Assembly (NCBI GenBank): GCA_944376795.1
Contig: CALWDW010000007.1
Span: 1-58,118, forward strand
Length of the DNA: 58,118 bases
Direction of reading: 5' to 3'
From: an uncultured Christensenellaceae bacterium
Lineage (GTDB): Bacteria; Bacillota; Clostridia; Christensenellales; UMGS416
Below the pieces are notes generated by a model. The model was not told the origin of the DNA. It did not search any database and saw only the letters and a list, made by a program, of their open reading frames with translations. The position numbers were made by a program, and so were the translations under genes. How positions within the stretch are numbered: position 1 is the stretch's first letter; the number at the start of each line of letters is the position of its first letter. Shown here piece by piece: positions 43,222 to 51,825 of the stretch.

Positions 43222-43250
43222 TGTATATGGAGGGTATCGGACAAATAGAA
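43222..43250 (-). promoter_or_regulatory. possible mother-cell (sigma-E) promoter of spoIIIA
   Basis: On the minus strand TTCTATTT (43243-43250) and CATATACA (43222-43229) are 13 bases apart, about 20 bases before the spoIIIAA start. This is similar to the sigma-E consensus, and spoIIIA is a known sigma-E operon in bacilli. The -10 match is partial. Confidence 0.35.
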
Positions 43251-43284
43251 CCCAAGCCTGCCCGCCTGCTGTCATGCGCCAAAA

Positions 43285-43318
43285 ACAAAAAAAGCCCCGC
43301 AGAGCCTTTCTACGGGGC
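43285..43318 (-). terminator. terminator in the efp-spoIIIA gap
   Basis: On the minus strand GCCCCG (43313-43318) pairs with CGGGGC (43294-43299), extended by three more pairs after a mismatch, and TTTTTTT follows. It protects the spoIIIA promoter from upstream transcription. Confidence 0.75.
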
Positions 43319-43716
43319 CTAACCTCGGAAAAAACAACATTTCTAAGAATCTTGCCCAAAAGTTTTCGCCCGCCGTTTGCAAAAGGCGGCGGAGGCGAGG
43401 GATAAAGCTTTCGCCGTCCTCCAAGAGGACGAAAGCCTCCGTCTTTCTCTAAGCACAGGCGGAGACTTCCTGCGTACCTGAAAAACGATGGACGGTGGGG
43501 AATCCTCGCCAGTTGTCCCCCATGCGGCCGCGCCGCATATGCTTTCCTTTTCTGTACATGGGATTTGCCCAGGGGTTTTTGACAGCCAAAGCGCCGCAGA
43601 GTCCTTCTGCGGTGCCCGGCAGCCAGGATCCCAAAGGATACCGCGACCTTCTTCTAAACAAGCCGCGCAAAGCAGCGGCCGGAACCCCAAGGCCCGGCGC
43701 TGCTCTTTTTGCAAAC

Positions 43717-43741
43717 GCACCGCAGAGGATCTCTGCGGTGC
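43717..43741 (-). terminator. terminator after efp
   Basis: GCACCGCAGAG (43717-43727) and CTCTGCGGTGC (43731-43741) form a perfect 11-base stem with a three-base loop, 22 bases after the efp stop. The T-tract after it on the minus strand is short (GTTTGC). Confidence 0.6.
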
Positions 43742-43763
43742 GTCATATTTGCACGCGTAAGGG

Positions 43764-44321
43764 CTACGCGCGCTCCATGTATTCGCCGGTGCGGGTATCG
43801 ATGCGGATCTTCTCGCCCTGGTTGATGAACAGGGGCACCTTGATCTCATAACCCGTCTCCAAGGTGGCGGGCTTGGTCACGTTGGTCGCGGTATCGCCAC
43901 GGGCCCCGGGCTCGGTAGCGGTAACCTCCAGCACCACAAAGTTCGGCGGATCCACCGAGAAAGCGCTGCCCTTGTAGAAGCGGATGGTGCAAGGGGTATT
44001 CTCCTTGATATAGGGGAGAGCCTCCTCCACCTGCTCGTGCTCCAGGGGGAGCTGCTCATAGCTCTCGGTATCCATGAAGTAGTAGAAGGTGCCGTCGTTG
44101 TACAGGTACTCCATCTCCCGGGTCTCAATGTGCGCGCGCTCCACCTTATCCGTGGGGTTGAAAGTGCGCTCCACCACGCCGCCATTGATCACGTTCTTCA
44201 GCTTCGTCCGGACAAAAGCCGCACCCTTGCCAGGCTTGACGTGCTGGAAATCGATAATATTGTATACGTTGCCTTCCAACTCAATGGTTACGCCCTTACG
44301 GAACTCTCCAGCGTTAATCAT
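43764..44321 (-). CDS. efp: translation elongation factor P
   Basis: EF-P helps the ribosome through Pro-Pro stretches. The 185-residue protein has the KOW-like N-terminal domain ([20 protein letters not shown]), the loop PGKGAAF that holds the usually modified Lys, and OB domains ending in [27 protein letters not shown]. The ATG at 44321 follows GGAGGG. It has a promoter at 44356-44384 and a hairpin terminator. Two proteins in the window, FecR-like and AmaP, have many Pro residues, but dependence on EF-P is not shown. Confidence 0.97.
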   Translation of the reverse strand: MINAGEFRKGVTIELEGNVYNIIDFQHVKPGKGAAFVRTKLKNVINGGVVERTFNPTDKVERAHIETREMEYLYNDGTFYYFMDTESYEQLPLEHEQVEEALPYIKENTPCTIRFYKGSAFSVDPPNFVVLEVTATEPGARGDTATNVTKPATLETGYEIKVPLFINQGEKIRIDTRTGEYMERA

Positions 44322-44355
44322 CGGGTAATCCCTCCAATCTATTATCCAATCGTGA

Positions 44356-44384
44356 AGTATAACATACCCTTGTCCCTTTGGCAA
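44356..44384 (-). promoter_or_regulatory. efp promoter
   Basis: On the minus strand TTGCCA (44379-44384) and TATACT (44356-44361) are 17 bases apart, 35 bases before the efp start. Confidence 0.65.
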
Positions 44385-44399
44385 GGGAAAAAGCGTAAT

Positions 44400-45260
44400 T
44401 TAGGGCACCTTATGCCACGCTGCGGCCCTATACTGGTCCCGCATCACCATGGCATCCTCCGCCTGGGTCCCCGCCGACTCGCATACCACCACCGGCGTCA
44501 GCCCCCGGGCAGCCAATTCCGCAGCCAAGGGTGCAAAGTCTGGCCCTGCATCCCCATCCCGGAAAGTCAGGTGGCGGATCTCCCCCATCTTTCCATACAG
44601 GATGTGGCTGAAATGCGCGTGAAAATTCTCCGCACGGCAGTCTGGAAGCGCCTCCTGCAGCCTATCCAATATCCGGGCGTAATCCTCCCGTCCCCGGATA
44701 GCTCCCTGCATGCGACAGTACAGGTGGCCAAAGTCCAGGCATGGCGTCAAGCGCGTGGACACAGCGCATAGCCGGAGCACTTCCTCCAGACTGCCCAGCT
44801 GTCCCAGCTTCCCCATGGTCTCTGGGCAGAGCATGACGCGTCCCTCCCGGACGTCTTCATTTTCCTGTACCAGAAGCTCCATCTCCCCCAGAGCGCACGC
44901 CAAGGCGTCCTCCCGGCTCTGCTTCATCACAGAGCCCGGATGGAAGATCACCCGTCTGCCTCCCATCCAAGCCGCCACCTGCACGGCGCGGGCGATATAG
45001 TCCCGGGAACGGGCACGCTTCTCTGGATCCGGATTGCAAAAGTTAATAAAGTACGGCGCGTGGACACTGATCCCAATGCCGGCCTGACGCGCCGCTTCCC
45101 CAATGGCACGGCTGGTGGCTTCGGAAATGGAGATCCCATTGCCGCAGCTGTATTCAAACCAGTCCAGCCCCCGGGCAGCCAGCCATGCCGGCGTATCTAC
45201 GCTGCGCTTGTGCCCCTCCGCATAAAAGCTCTCAGAATTCCCCGCCGTGCCAAAGAGCAC
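44400..45260 (-). CDS. AP endonuclease IV-like TIM-barrel protein
   Basis: This 286-residue protein has an AP endonuclease 2 (Nfo) fold: ISVHAPYFINFCNPD, a His in RVIFHPGSV, LCPETMGKLGQLGSLEEVL, CLDFGHLY and FHAHFSHILYGKMGEIRHL. These His, Glu and Asp residues would bind the metal ions that cut DNA at abasic sites. I start at a GTG (45260) with AGGGGAGA just upstream. An ORF extension to 45635 only reflects overlap with yqeG. It is downstream of yqeG by 14 bases. Confidence 0.88.
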   Translation of the reverse strand: MLFGTAGNSESFYAEGHKRSVDTPAWLAARGLDWFEYSCGNGISISEATSRAIGEAARQAGIGISVHAPYFINFCNPDPEKRARSRDYIARAVQVAAWMGGRRVIFHPGSVMKQSREDALACALGEMELLVQENEDVREGRVMLCPETMGKLGQLGSLEEVLRLCAVSTRLTPCLDFGHLYCRMQGAIRGREDYARILDRLQEALPDCRAENFHAHFSHILYGKMGEIRHLTFRDGDAGPDFAPLAAELAARGLTPVVVCESAGTQAEDAMVMRDQYRAAAWHKVP

Positions 45261-45274
45261 CCTCTCCCCTTCTC

Positions 45275-45796
45275 TCAAGCGTCGCCATCCTTTCTCTCCC
45301 ACCGGTGATCCCGGCGCAGAAGGCGCCGCTCCAGCCGGCGGACAAAGCGCGTCCAGCCCATTTCCCGCGGATCGAGAGGATCCACCAGGACAGCCAAGCA
45401 GCCGGCCCAGTGGGCCGCCATGACATCGGTAAACAGCTGATCCCCCACCATGGCACAGGCCGCAGGCGGCAGTTCCAGCTCCCGCGCAGCGCGCAGCACA
45501 CCCCGGGGCAAGGGTTTCCCCGCCTGCGGGACGCAGCGAATTCCTAGCGTCCGGGCCAATTCCTTGGCCCGCTCTCCCGTGGCGTTGGTTACCAGCAGCA
45601 CCGTCATGCCCGCGTCTGCCACACCCTCCAGCCAAGTCCTGGTTCGGTCATCCAACGACTGGGTGTGCCAAGGCACCAACGTATTGTCCAAATCCAGAAG
45701 CACGGCACGTATCCCCCGGGCCTTCAGCGCGTCCAACGGGATCTCCCACAGCCGATGCGCAGTCATATCAGGCGTCAACCATCCCATCGTCGGCAC
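45275..45796 (-). CDS. yqeG: YqeG family HAD phosphatase
   Basis: The 173-residue protein has HAD motif I in VLLDLDNTLVPW, motif II Thr in LVTNATGER, Lys in PQAGKPLPRG and motif III in AMVGDQLFTDVMAAH. YqeG proteins are HAD IIIA-type phosphatases with a substrate that may be a phosphatidylglycerolphosphate-like or protein phosphate; it is not certain. It lies between an XpaC-like gene and the endonuclease gene, 15 bases each side. Confidence 0.92.
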   Translation of the reverse strand: MPTMGWLTPDMTAHRLWEIPLDALKARGIRAVLLDLDNTLVPWHTQSLDDRTRTWLEGVADAGMTVLLVTNATGERAKELARTLGIRCVPQAGKPLPRGVLRAARELELPPAACAMVGDQLFTDVMAAHWAGCLAVLVDPLDPREMGWTRFVRRLERRLLRRDHRWERKDGDA

Positions 45797-45811
45797 CCAT
45801 CTCCCTCCCGA

Positions 45812-46993
45812 CTATTCTTTGCCGGCTTTCATTCCAAATTCGCTCCCGGTCAATCCGTCCTGGGCCAGAACGGATTCCAGAGCTGAAATATCCGCCGAAA
45901 TATCCAGCACATCATCGGCAAAGAGCTCATCCAGGAACCGTGCAAAAGCGGTATTGATGGTATCCAGCACTTCCCTGATCTCATTTTTGGCGGCGGCAAT
46001 TTTCCCACCCGCCACCGGCTGGGCATCAAATTCCCGGTATGCGTTCACCAGCTTCAGCGTGGTGGGCAGATAGTAATTTATAAACCTGCGGATCTCGGGG
46101 ATTTTCTCCGGATGCCGCTCTACATAGTCAAAGACCTTGACGGTAATGGCTTCCAGCCTATAAAGTTTTTGGGAAAGCTCCTCATCCAAGATGGCGTCGT
46201 TGCTTTCCCGGATACGCGCAATATAGCGCTGTCCTTCGGCGATTACACCGCTGGCGTCCGCGCCGGCGGCATGGGACTGTTCCGCCTGGCGCTGGGCCGC
46301 GCCGCGCATCGTACTGCGGTACAGGTCGTAGGTCTCCCGGTTCAGCATGATGCAGGTCCCTTGTTCGTCCATATACGCATCCTGAAAAAATCCCTGCCGA
46401 ATCATCCGGCGCAGATCCTTTGCCACCACGACAGAGGACTGGGCCGTAGCGGCAGCCAGCTTGTCCACCATATAGTATGACGCGCCGGACAGAATCCTAT
46501 CATATCGCCGGTACCGACGTATTACGGCCAGCTTTCCCGTACCAATGCGCAGCAAAACGGCCCCCACTGCAATCAACGGAAGCATGATGATGGAGAGAGA
46601 CAAGGCCTCCGTCCACCGTCCCCAAGCCAGTTTTCCCGCCAAATTCCCCAGGTAGATCAGGGAGCAAAGTCCCATTCCCACCGCGCCAAAGACCGTAAAA
46701 AGCACCCCGGACGTTTTTCCCGGTACAGACGCCGCGGGCGTTCGGACAGGGCGGCTGTCTGCCTGGGTCCTCCGGGTTGTCTGCGGGGAAGACGGCGGCC
46801 TGGGAGGAACCGTCTTGTCTGCCGGTTCCGCTTCCGAAGGGGCCGGCGCACTCTCCCACGCCTGGCGCACGGAATGCCGCAGTTCCTGGGCAGTATCCTC
46901 AATGGCAGACTTCAGTTGGGTAAAGTCCCCCGAACGCAGCGCTTCCTGCACATAGGCCGAGATCTGCTTTCCCAATTCGGATGCCTTGTCCAT
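45812..46993 (-). CDS. XpaC-like 5-bromo-4-chloroindolyl phosphate hydrolysis family protein
   Basis: This 393-residue protein has a helical N-terminus, a Pro-rich linker, two membrane helices (about residues 96-118 and 131-150), then a long helical domain with IRFINYYLPTTLKLVNAYRE-like sequence (RRFINYYLPTTLKLVNAYRE), typical of the XpaC family. The family name comes from a phenotype and the molecular function is not known; partners are often TelA-like. No TelA gene is visible here. It has a promoter at 47027-47055 and leads to yqeG. Confidence 0.85.
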   Translation of the reverse strand: MDKASELGKQISAYVQEALRSGDFTQLKSAIEDTAQELRHSVRQAWESAPAPSEAEPADKTVPPRPPSSPQTTRRTQADSRPVRTPAASVPGKTSGVLFTVFGAVGMGLCSLIYLGNLAGKLAWGRWTEALSLSIIMLPLIAVGAVLLRIGTGKLAVIRRYRRYDRILSGASYYMVDKLAAATAQSSVVVAKDLRRMIRQGFFQDAYMDEQGTCIMLNRETYDLYRSTMRGAAQRQAEQSHAAGADASGVIAEGQRYIARIRESNDAILDEELSQKLYRLEAITVKVFDYVERHPEKIPEIRRFINYYLPTTLKLVNAYREFDAQPVAGGKIAAAKNEIREVLDTINTAFARFLDELFADDVLDISADISALESVLAQDGLTGSEFGMKAGKE

Positions 46994-47026
46994 GCCGTTC
47001 CCGCCTTTGCGATCAATGTTGGTTCC

Positions 47027-47055
47027 ATTATATCGCAAGCGGGCGGCAATAACAA
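47027..47055 (-). promoter_or_regulatory. promoter of the xpaC-like-yqeG-endonuclease unit
   Basis: On the minus strand TTGTTA (47050-47055) and TATAAT (47027-47032) are 17 bases apart, 33 bases before the XpaC-like start. Confidence 0.65.
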
Positions 47056-47074
47056 GAGCGCTCCCAGCCGGCAA

Positions 47075-47872
47075 CTACCGCGGCAGGGCGTCGACATAAA
47101 TCGGGCAGTGGTCGGAAAGATCCAGCGCCCGCTGCTCGGTCACCACCTCGAAGCGGAGAATCTCCATTTGAGGGAGCCCGTACACAAAGATATGGTCCAA
47201 CGCACGAAGGTGCCCTCCCTGGGGAGCCGGGCCTTCCTCATAGGTCCCCGTCTTCTCGTTCAGCTTCGCATAGGGATGGTGGGTGCTGGACATATTCCGC
47301 GACTGGCTGGCGCACCACCGGGCGTCCATCCCTCCCGCCTGAAGGATGGCCTGATAGGCCGGCGAAAAGGGCCGGCTGTTAAAATCCCCCATGGAGAGCA
47401 CGGGCGCGTCATATTTCACCCGCAGGTAGTCCACAAAGGCCTGCATCTGCCGGGCATCATCCACCCGCGCCAGATCGTCCTCCACCTCTTTCTCCTCCCA
47501 CCAAAAGTGGTTGGAGCAGACGCCCAGGCGCTTTCCTTCCCGCACGGTCTCCAGCATGGCGTAGGCAATGCTCTTGGTGTTGTCATTATTCCGTCCGGCA
47601 AAGAGATGCCAACCGCACTCCAGAACCCGGAAAACGCCACGGCGGAGCAGGATGGGGGTATTATCGGTCAACCCGTGGGTATCCGGACGAAGCAGATCAA
47701 AGGACTCCTCCAGAAGCGGCACCATCCGGGACGCGTACATGCCGGGGGTCATCTCCTGCAGACAAAGAACATCCGGCGCATAGGCGGCGTAAAGCTGCGG
47801 GTAAAGAATATCACGGTCGTATACCGGTCCACACCAGACATTATGGCTCATGATGCGCAGAGCGTCTTCCAT
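47075..47872 (-). CDS. endonuclease/exonuclease/phosphatase family protein
   Basis: The 265-residue protein has an EEP fold: IMSHNVW with Asn, VLCLQEMTPG with metal-binding Glu, VLSMGDFNSRP with Asp and Asn, LRALDHIFV and SDHCPIYVDAL with the terminal Asp-His. Family members cut DNA, phosphoinositides or sphingolipids. There is no signal peptide, so it acts in the cytoplasm. The substrate is not known. Its neighbours are sigK upstream and the XpaC-like gene downstream. Confidence 0.88.
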   Translation of the reverse strand: MEDALRIMSHNVWCGPVYDRDILYPQLYAAYAPDVLCLQEMTPGMYASRMVPLLEESFDLLRPDTHGLTDNTPILLRRGVFRVLECGWHLFAGRNNDNTKSIAYAMLETVREGKRLGVCSNHFWWEEKEVEDDLARVDDARQMQAFVDYLRVKYDAPVLSMGDFNSRPFSPAYQAILQAGGMDARWCASQSRNMSSTHHPYAKLNEKTGTYEEGPAPQGGHLRALDHIFVYGLPQMEILRFEVVTEQRALDLSDHCPIYVDALPR

Positions 47873-47981
47873 CGTGTCTTCCTCGCTTTCCGTTTTTTCC
47901 CATGATACCCCTCATCCGGGTTCCCAGGCATGGGGAATTGTTACGCGTTTATCGCCGGAAATGCCGAAAGCTTCCGCTGTC

Positions 47982-48689
47982 TCATCCATCCCCGCCGCCG
48001 TCCAGCCTCTCCCGCAATTTTTCCAGCGCCCTCTTCTCAATCCGGCTCACATAGGAGCGGGAGATATTCAGTTTTTTGGCAATCTCCCACTGGGGAGCAG
48101 CCTCCCCGCCATCCAGTCCGTAGCGCATTTTCACAACAAAAAGCTCCCGCTCGTCCAAGCACTCCCCCAGCAGATATGTCAATTCCTCCGTCTCCAGCTT
48201 GAGACCCACCTCATCCATCACATAGTCGCCGTCGGTCCCCAGCACGTCCATAAGGGCCACCGTATTGCCTACCGGGTCCGTGCCAATGGGACTTTCCAGG
48301 GACACCTCGTTTTTCAGCTTCTTGGAGGACCGCAGGAACATGCGAATCTCGTTCTCCACACACTTGGCCGCGTAGGCGCCCAGAGACGGGCACTTCTCCG
48401 GCTGGAACGTGTGCACCGCCTTAATCAGGCCGATGGTGCCGATGGAAATCAGATCCTCCGCATCCCGGCCGCTGCCATGGTACTTCTTGGCGATATGCGC
48501 CACCAGCCGCAGGTTGTGCTCGATCAGCTGGTCCTTGGCCGCGTCATCGCCCTGCATATACCGGCGTACCAGTTCCTCTTCCTTGGCGGCCGTCAGCTGC
48601 TTGGGAAAGGAATTCCCCCGGCTGACATACCCTATCCAGAACGACACCTGCCGGAACAATTCCGCCACCCGCATCAAACTTGCCCACAT
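47982..48689 (-). CDS. sigK: RNA polymerase sporulation sigma factor SigK
   Basis: Sigma-K directs late mother-cell gene expression. The 235-residue product keeps the pro-sequence: hydrophobic N-terminus MWASLMRVAELFRQVSFWIG then YVSRGNSFPKQL, where SpoIVFB would cut. Region 2 has AEDLISIGTIGLIKAVHTF and region 4 has MRYGLDGGEAAPQWEIAKKL and ISRSYVSRIEKRALEKL. The gene is whole, with no skin-type insertion. The ATG at 48689 has GGAGG seven bases upstream, but that GGAGG is inside a hairpin that follows mltG. Confidence 0.94.
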   Translation of the reverse strand: MWASLMRVAELFRQVSFWIGYVSRGNSFPKQLTAAKEEELVRRYMQGDDAAKDQLIEHNLRLVAHIAKKYHGSGRDAEDLISIGTIGLIKAVHTFQPEKCPSLGAYAAKCVENEIRMFLRSSKKLKNEVSLESPIGTDPVGNTVALMDVLGTDGDYVMDEVGLKLETEELTYLLGECLDERELFVVKMRYGLDGGEAAPQWEIAKKLNISRSYVSRIEKRALEKLRERLDGGGDG

Positions 48690-48696
48690 ACAAACA

Positions 48697-48727
48697 CCTC
48701 CCACGGCAAAGGATATGCCGTGGGAGG
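48697..48727 (-). terminator. hairpin after mltG that contains the sigK ribosome-binding site
   Basis: On the minus strand CCTCCCACGGCA (48716-48727) pairs perfectly with TGCCGTGGGAGG (48697-48708). It lies 22 bases after the mltG stop. The GGAGG at its 3' side (48697-48701) is the only ribosome-binding site for sigK. It may end or weaken transcription, and may hide the sigK site in the RNA. Confidence 0.65.
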
Positions 48728-48749
48728 CGCTATATTGTCTGTCCGCTGT

Positions 48750-49940
48750 CTAGGAATCCGCCGCGTTTTCGTTTTCCTGGGCCTGCTTTTCGTCAAAAGC
48801 TTCCCACAGGGGCCGGTATTTCTCCACCGAAGCTTCATGGCCTTCCGCCGTGATATTGAACTCCAGCTCGCCGGACTCGGGGTCCTTGCTGACAAAGTAG
48901 AGATATCCGTCGGCGATGAAGCTCTCGTCCGGATAGAGCACGGCGTCGATGGCCTTCTCCGAAGGAGAGCAGAGAGGGCCGGCCGGCAGTCCATCCACCA
49001 GGTAAGTATTGTAGGGAGACTCCACCGAGATGTCCGTACCCGTCAGATTGAACTTCTTGGTCCCCAGCACATACTGCACCGTAGCGTCGCTCTGCAGCTT
49101 CATACCCCGCTCCAACCGATTGTGGAATACGGCGGAAACCTTGGCGAAGTCATCAGGCTTGGCTTCCTTCTCAATGATAGAGGCCAGAATCACCACATCA
49201 TCCACCGACAGATTCAGCTCGGCAGCCCGGTCGATCCGCTCCTGGGTCATCACGCTGGAGAACTTGGTCAGCATCTTCTCAATGATAGTCTCCATGCTGG
49301 AACCTACATAGATCTCATAGGTTGCCGGGAAAAGATAGCCTTCCAGGGCATACACCCGCTCTTCAACCTGCTCTTCGGTGAGCTGAGCAATGGCAAAATT
49401 ATATGCGAACTTATCCGCATCCTCGCACAGCTTCTGGAAATCGGGGACGCTGCTGATGACTCCCTGCTTATAGAGAGAAGCGGCCATCTCGTCAATGGTC
49501 ATACCCTCAATGACGATAAAGGAGGTAACATTGCCCCGGCCGTCGCCCTTGGCCAGTTTCTCCATAATCTCCTGCATGGTCATGGTAGCATTGAGCACAT
49601 AGCTGCCTGCCTTCATCTTACTGGCGTAGCCGCTGAACTCAATGTAATACTTGAAAACCTTGCCGTTGCGCACCACGCCAGCCTCTTCCAACGCCGCTCC
49701 AATGGTTGAAATCGATGAACCCCTAGGAATATCCACCAGAATTGGCGCGTCATCGGTGTCGCTGACCGGATCAAAATAGTGGGTTTTGACCGCATGATAC
49801 CCGATCAGGCCTGCCCCCACCAGAATCATCGCCGACAGCATCAGCACCAGCAACGGCCGCAAAAACCGCCAAACCCATACCAGCGACTTATGCGCGGTGG
49901 TTTCCGGCGGAATCACCTCCTGCTGACGTCTCTGCCTCAT
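48750..49940 (-). CDS. mltG: endolytic murein transglycosylase MltG
   Basis: MltG cuts new glycan strands next to the membrane. The 396-residue protein has a cytoplasmic N-terminus, one membrane helix (LLVLMLSAMILVGAGLIGYH), a LysM-like segment (IPRGSSISTIGAALEEAGVV) and the YceG domain with LEGYLFPATYEI, the catalytic Glu in ILASIIEKEA, NRLERGMKLQSDATVQYVLG and SPYNTYLVDGLPAGPLCSP. The ATG at 49940 follows GGGGGTG; an extension to 50000 is unlikely. It is upstream of sigK and downstream of RNase J. Confidence 0.95.
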   Translation of the reverse strand: MRQRRQQEVIPPETTAHKSLVWVWRFLRPLLVLMLSAMILVGAGLIGYHAVKTHYFDPVSDTDDAPILVDIPRGSSISTIGAALEEAGVVRNGKVFKYYIEFSGYASKMKAGSYVLNATMTMQEIMEKLAKGDGRGNVTSFIVIEGMTIDEMAASLYKQGVISSVPDFQKLCEDADKFAYNFAIAQLTEEQVEERVYALEGYLFPATYEIYVGSSMETIIEKMLTKFSSVMTQERIDRAAELNLSVDDVVILASIIEKEAKPDDFAKVSAVFHNRLERGMKLQSDATVQYVLGTKKFNLTGTDISVESPYNTYLVDGLPAGPLCSPSEKAIDAVLYPDESFIADGYLYFVSKDPESGELEFNITAEGHEASVEKYRPLWEAFDEKQAQENENAADS

Positions 49941-49983
49941 CGCTCGGCACCCCCTTTCGCAACCCCGTGCCCGTAAGACGAAC

Positions 49984-51657
49984 TTAAACCTCCACCACAA
50001 CGGGAAGGATCATGGGATTGCGCTTTGTCTTTTCATACAGGTACTTATTCAGCGCACTGCGAACCTGAGCCTTCAAACCGCTCCAGTCGCCGTTATGCTG
50101 CATGGTATGGCTCTGCTCGATGATATCCCGGGTAATGGCCCGAGCCTCCTCCAGCAGGTCGTCGCTCTCCCGGACATAGACAAAGCCACGGGAGATGATA
50201 TCCGGCCCGGCAACCAGGCCCCCGTCCTCGCGGGAAAGGGTCATGACCACCACCATCAAGCCGTCCTGGGAAAGGTGGCGCCGGTCGCGAAGCACAACGG
50301 TGCCCACGTCCCCGATGCCCAAACCGTCCACCAGCACGCCGCCGGCCTGCACCAGTTCTCCCTCGCTCATCGAGTTGGCCGTAAAGGTGATCACCTGGCC
50401 GTTCTTGGGAATTTGGATATTCTTGGGTTTCATTCCCAGCTGCTGGGCCAGCATGGCATGCTGCTCCAGATGCCGGTGATCCCCGTGAACCGGTACGAAG
50501 AACTTAGGCCGTACCAAAGAGTGCATAAGCTTCAGCTCCTCCTGGCAGGCGTGGCCGGATACATGCACCGCGGCTAAGGCACTGTAGATAACGTCGGCGC
50601 CGCAGCGGTAGAGCTGGTCCACTAGGCGGTAGACATACTTTTCATTTCCCGGCACCGGCGTAGCCGACAGGATGACGGTATCTCCCTGGCGGATATTGAA
50701 CTGGGGATGCATCTGGTTGGCCATGCGCATCAGCCCGCTCATGGGTTCGCCCTGGCTGCCGGTGGTAATCACCACCAGCTTCTTATCCGGGTAGTTCTTT
50801 GTCTCGGAGACATCCACCACATGCTTGGGATCCAGCTGCAGCTCCCCCAGCTCCATGGCCACGTTGGCTACGCGGACCATGCTGCGCCCCGAAAAGCATA
50901 CCTTCCGATTGTAGCGCACGGCAATCTCAATGATCTGCTGGATCCTGTGCACATTGCTGGAGAAGGTTGTGATGATGATCCGTCCCTTAGCGTCACGGAA
51001 ATATTCTTCCAGGTTGGCGCCTACCGTGCGCTCCGAAAGAGCATAGCCAGGGCGCTCCACGTTGGTAGAATCCGCCATGAGCAGGAGGACGCCCTCCTCT
51101 CCCAGGGCGGCGATGCGGGCAAAATCCATCACCTCGCCGTCCACCGGGGTGTAGTCGACCTTAAAGTCTCCAGTGTGGAAGACCACGCCCACCGGCGTAT
51201 GGATCGCCAGGGCAAAGGATCCCTGGATGGAGTGGTTGATCTTCAGAAATTCCACAGTAAAGCAGCCCAATTTCCGCACATCCCGAGGCTTGACCGCCTC
51301 CAAGGAATTGGCCTGCACGTTCATCTCCGCCAGTTTGACCTCCAGCAGGCCGAGAGTCAGCCGAGATCCGTATACAGGTACGTTGATGGATTTGAGAATA
51401 TAAGGCATAGCCCCAATGTGATCCTCGTGACCGTGGGTCAGAACGATCCCTCGAATCTTGGACCGGTTCTTCTCCAGGTAGGTGATATCGGGGATTACCA
51501 GATCAATGCCCAACATCTCTTCGTCGGGGAAGGCCAGTCCGCAGTCAATGACGAGGATATCATCCCCGTACTCCAGCACGGTCATGTTCTTCCCGATTTC
51601 GTCCACGCCTCCCAGCGGGATAACGCGTAGCGAAGGGGTTTCTTTTTCTTTTTTCAT
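49984..51657 (-). CDS. rnjA: ribonuclease J
   Basis: RNase J is a 5'-3' exonuclease and endonuclease for RNA decay and maturation. The 557-residue product has the metallo-beta-lactamase motif LTHGHEDHIGAMPYIL, FHTGDFKVD, the beta-CASP region with ADSTNVERPGYALSE and SGHACQEELKLMHSLV and PVHGDHRHLEQHAMLA, and a C-terminal domain. I start at the ATG at 51657. Its promoter at 51704-51732 gives a leader of about 40 bases. Confidence 0.95.
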   Translation of the reverse strand: MKKEKETPSLRVIPLGGVDEIGKNMTVLEYGDDILVIDCGLAFPDEEMLGIDLVIPDITYLEKNRSKIRGIVLTHGHEDHIGAMPYILKSINVPVYGSRLTLGLLEVKLAEMNVQANSLEAVKPRDVRKLGCFTVEFLKINHSIQGSFALAIHTPVGVVFHTGDFKVDYTPVDGEVMDFARIAALGEEGVLLLMADSTNVERPGYALSERTVGANLEEYFRDAKGRIIITTFSSNVHRIQQIIEIAVRYNRKVCFSGRSMVRVANVAMELGELQLDPKHVVDVSETKNYPDKKLVVITTGSQGEPMSGLMRMANQMHPQFNIRQGDTVILSATPVPGNEKYVYRLVDQLYRCGADVIYSALAAVHVSGHACQEELKLMHSLVRPKFFVPVHGDHRHLEQHAMLAQQLGMKPKNIQIPKNGQVITFTANSMSEGELVQAGGVLVDGLGIGDVGTVVLRDRRHLSQDGLMVVVMTLSREDGGLVAGPDIISRGFVYVRESDDLLEEARAITRDIIEQSHTMQHNGDWSGLKAQVRSALNKYLYEKTKRNPMILPVVVEV

Positions 51658-51703
51658 ATACCTAACAACCTCCAAGGAGTGCTCTAACGCAATCATTCTC
51701 TTC

Positions 51704-51732
51704 ATTATATCGGTTTTTCCGTCATCCTGCAA
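51704..51732 (-). promoter_or_regulatory. RNase J promoter
   Basis: On the minus strand TTGCAG (51727-51732) and TATAAT (51704-51709) are 17 bases apart, about 46 bases before the start. Confidence 0.65.
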
Positions 51733-51825
51733 GCACTTACCATAGAGGGCTGGCCGTCATCCCCACAGCGGCCAGGAGAGGGCTCTCCGCCATGCACATT
51801 CCCTTCTCCCACTCCGCAAAACACA

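Larger units (their letters stand above)
43203..43763. other. hairpin-rich intergenic region between spoIIIAA and efp
   Basis: The 560 bases hold three related hairpins (43291-43318, 43591-43615 and 43717-43741) that share CCGCAGAG or a close form, plus a fourth long inverted repeat at 43406-43434 (GCTTTCG and GTCCTC arms). Minus-strand frames give basic low-complexity peptides but no family that I recognise. A related sequence lies at 54259-54330. I read it as a non-coding interspersed element, possibly with a small transcript ending at 43287. Confidence 0.5.

Noticed and set aside
43449..43670. 73-residue basic protein frame in the efp-spoIIIA gap
   Set aside because: No good ribosome-binding site, low complexity, and it runs through repeat hairpins; I treat it as part of a non-coding element.
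47850..49709. 619-residue plus-strand open frame
   Set aside because: It runs opposite to the EEP, sigK and mltG genes, lacks known motifs and follows from GC-rich codon use.
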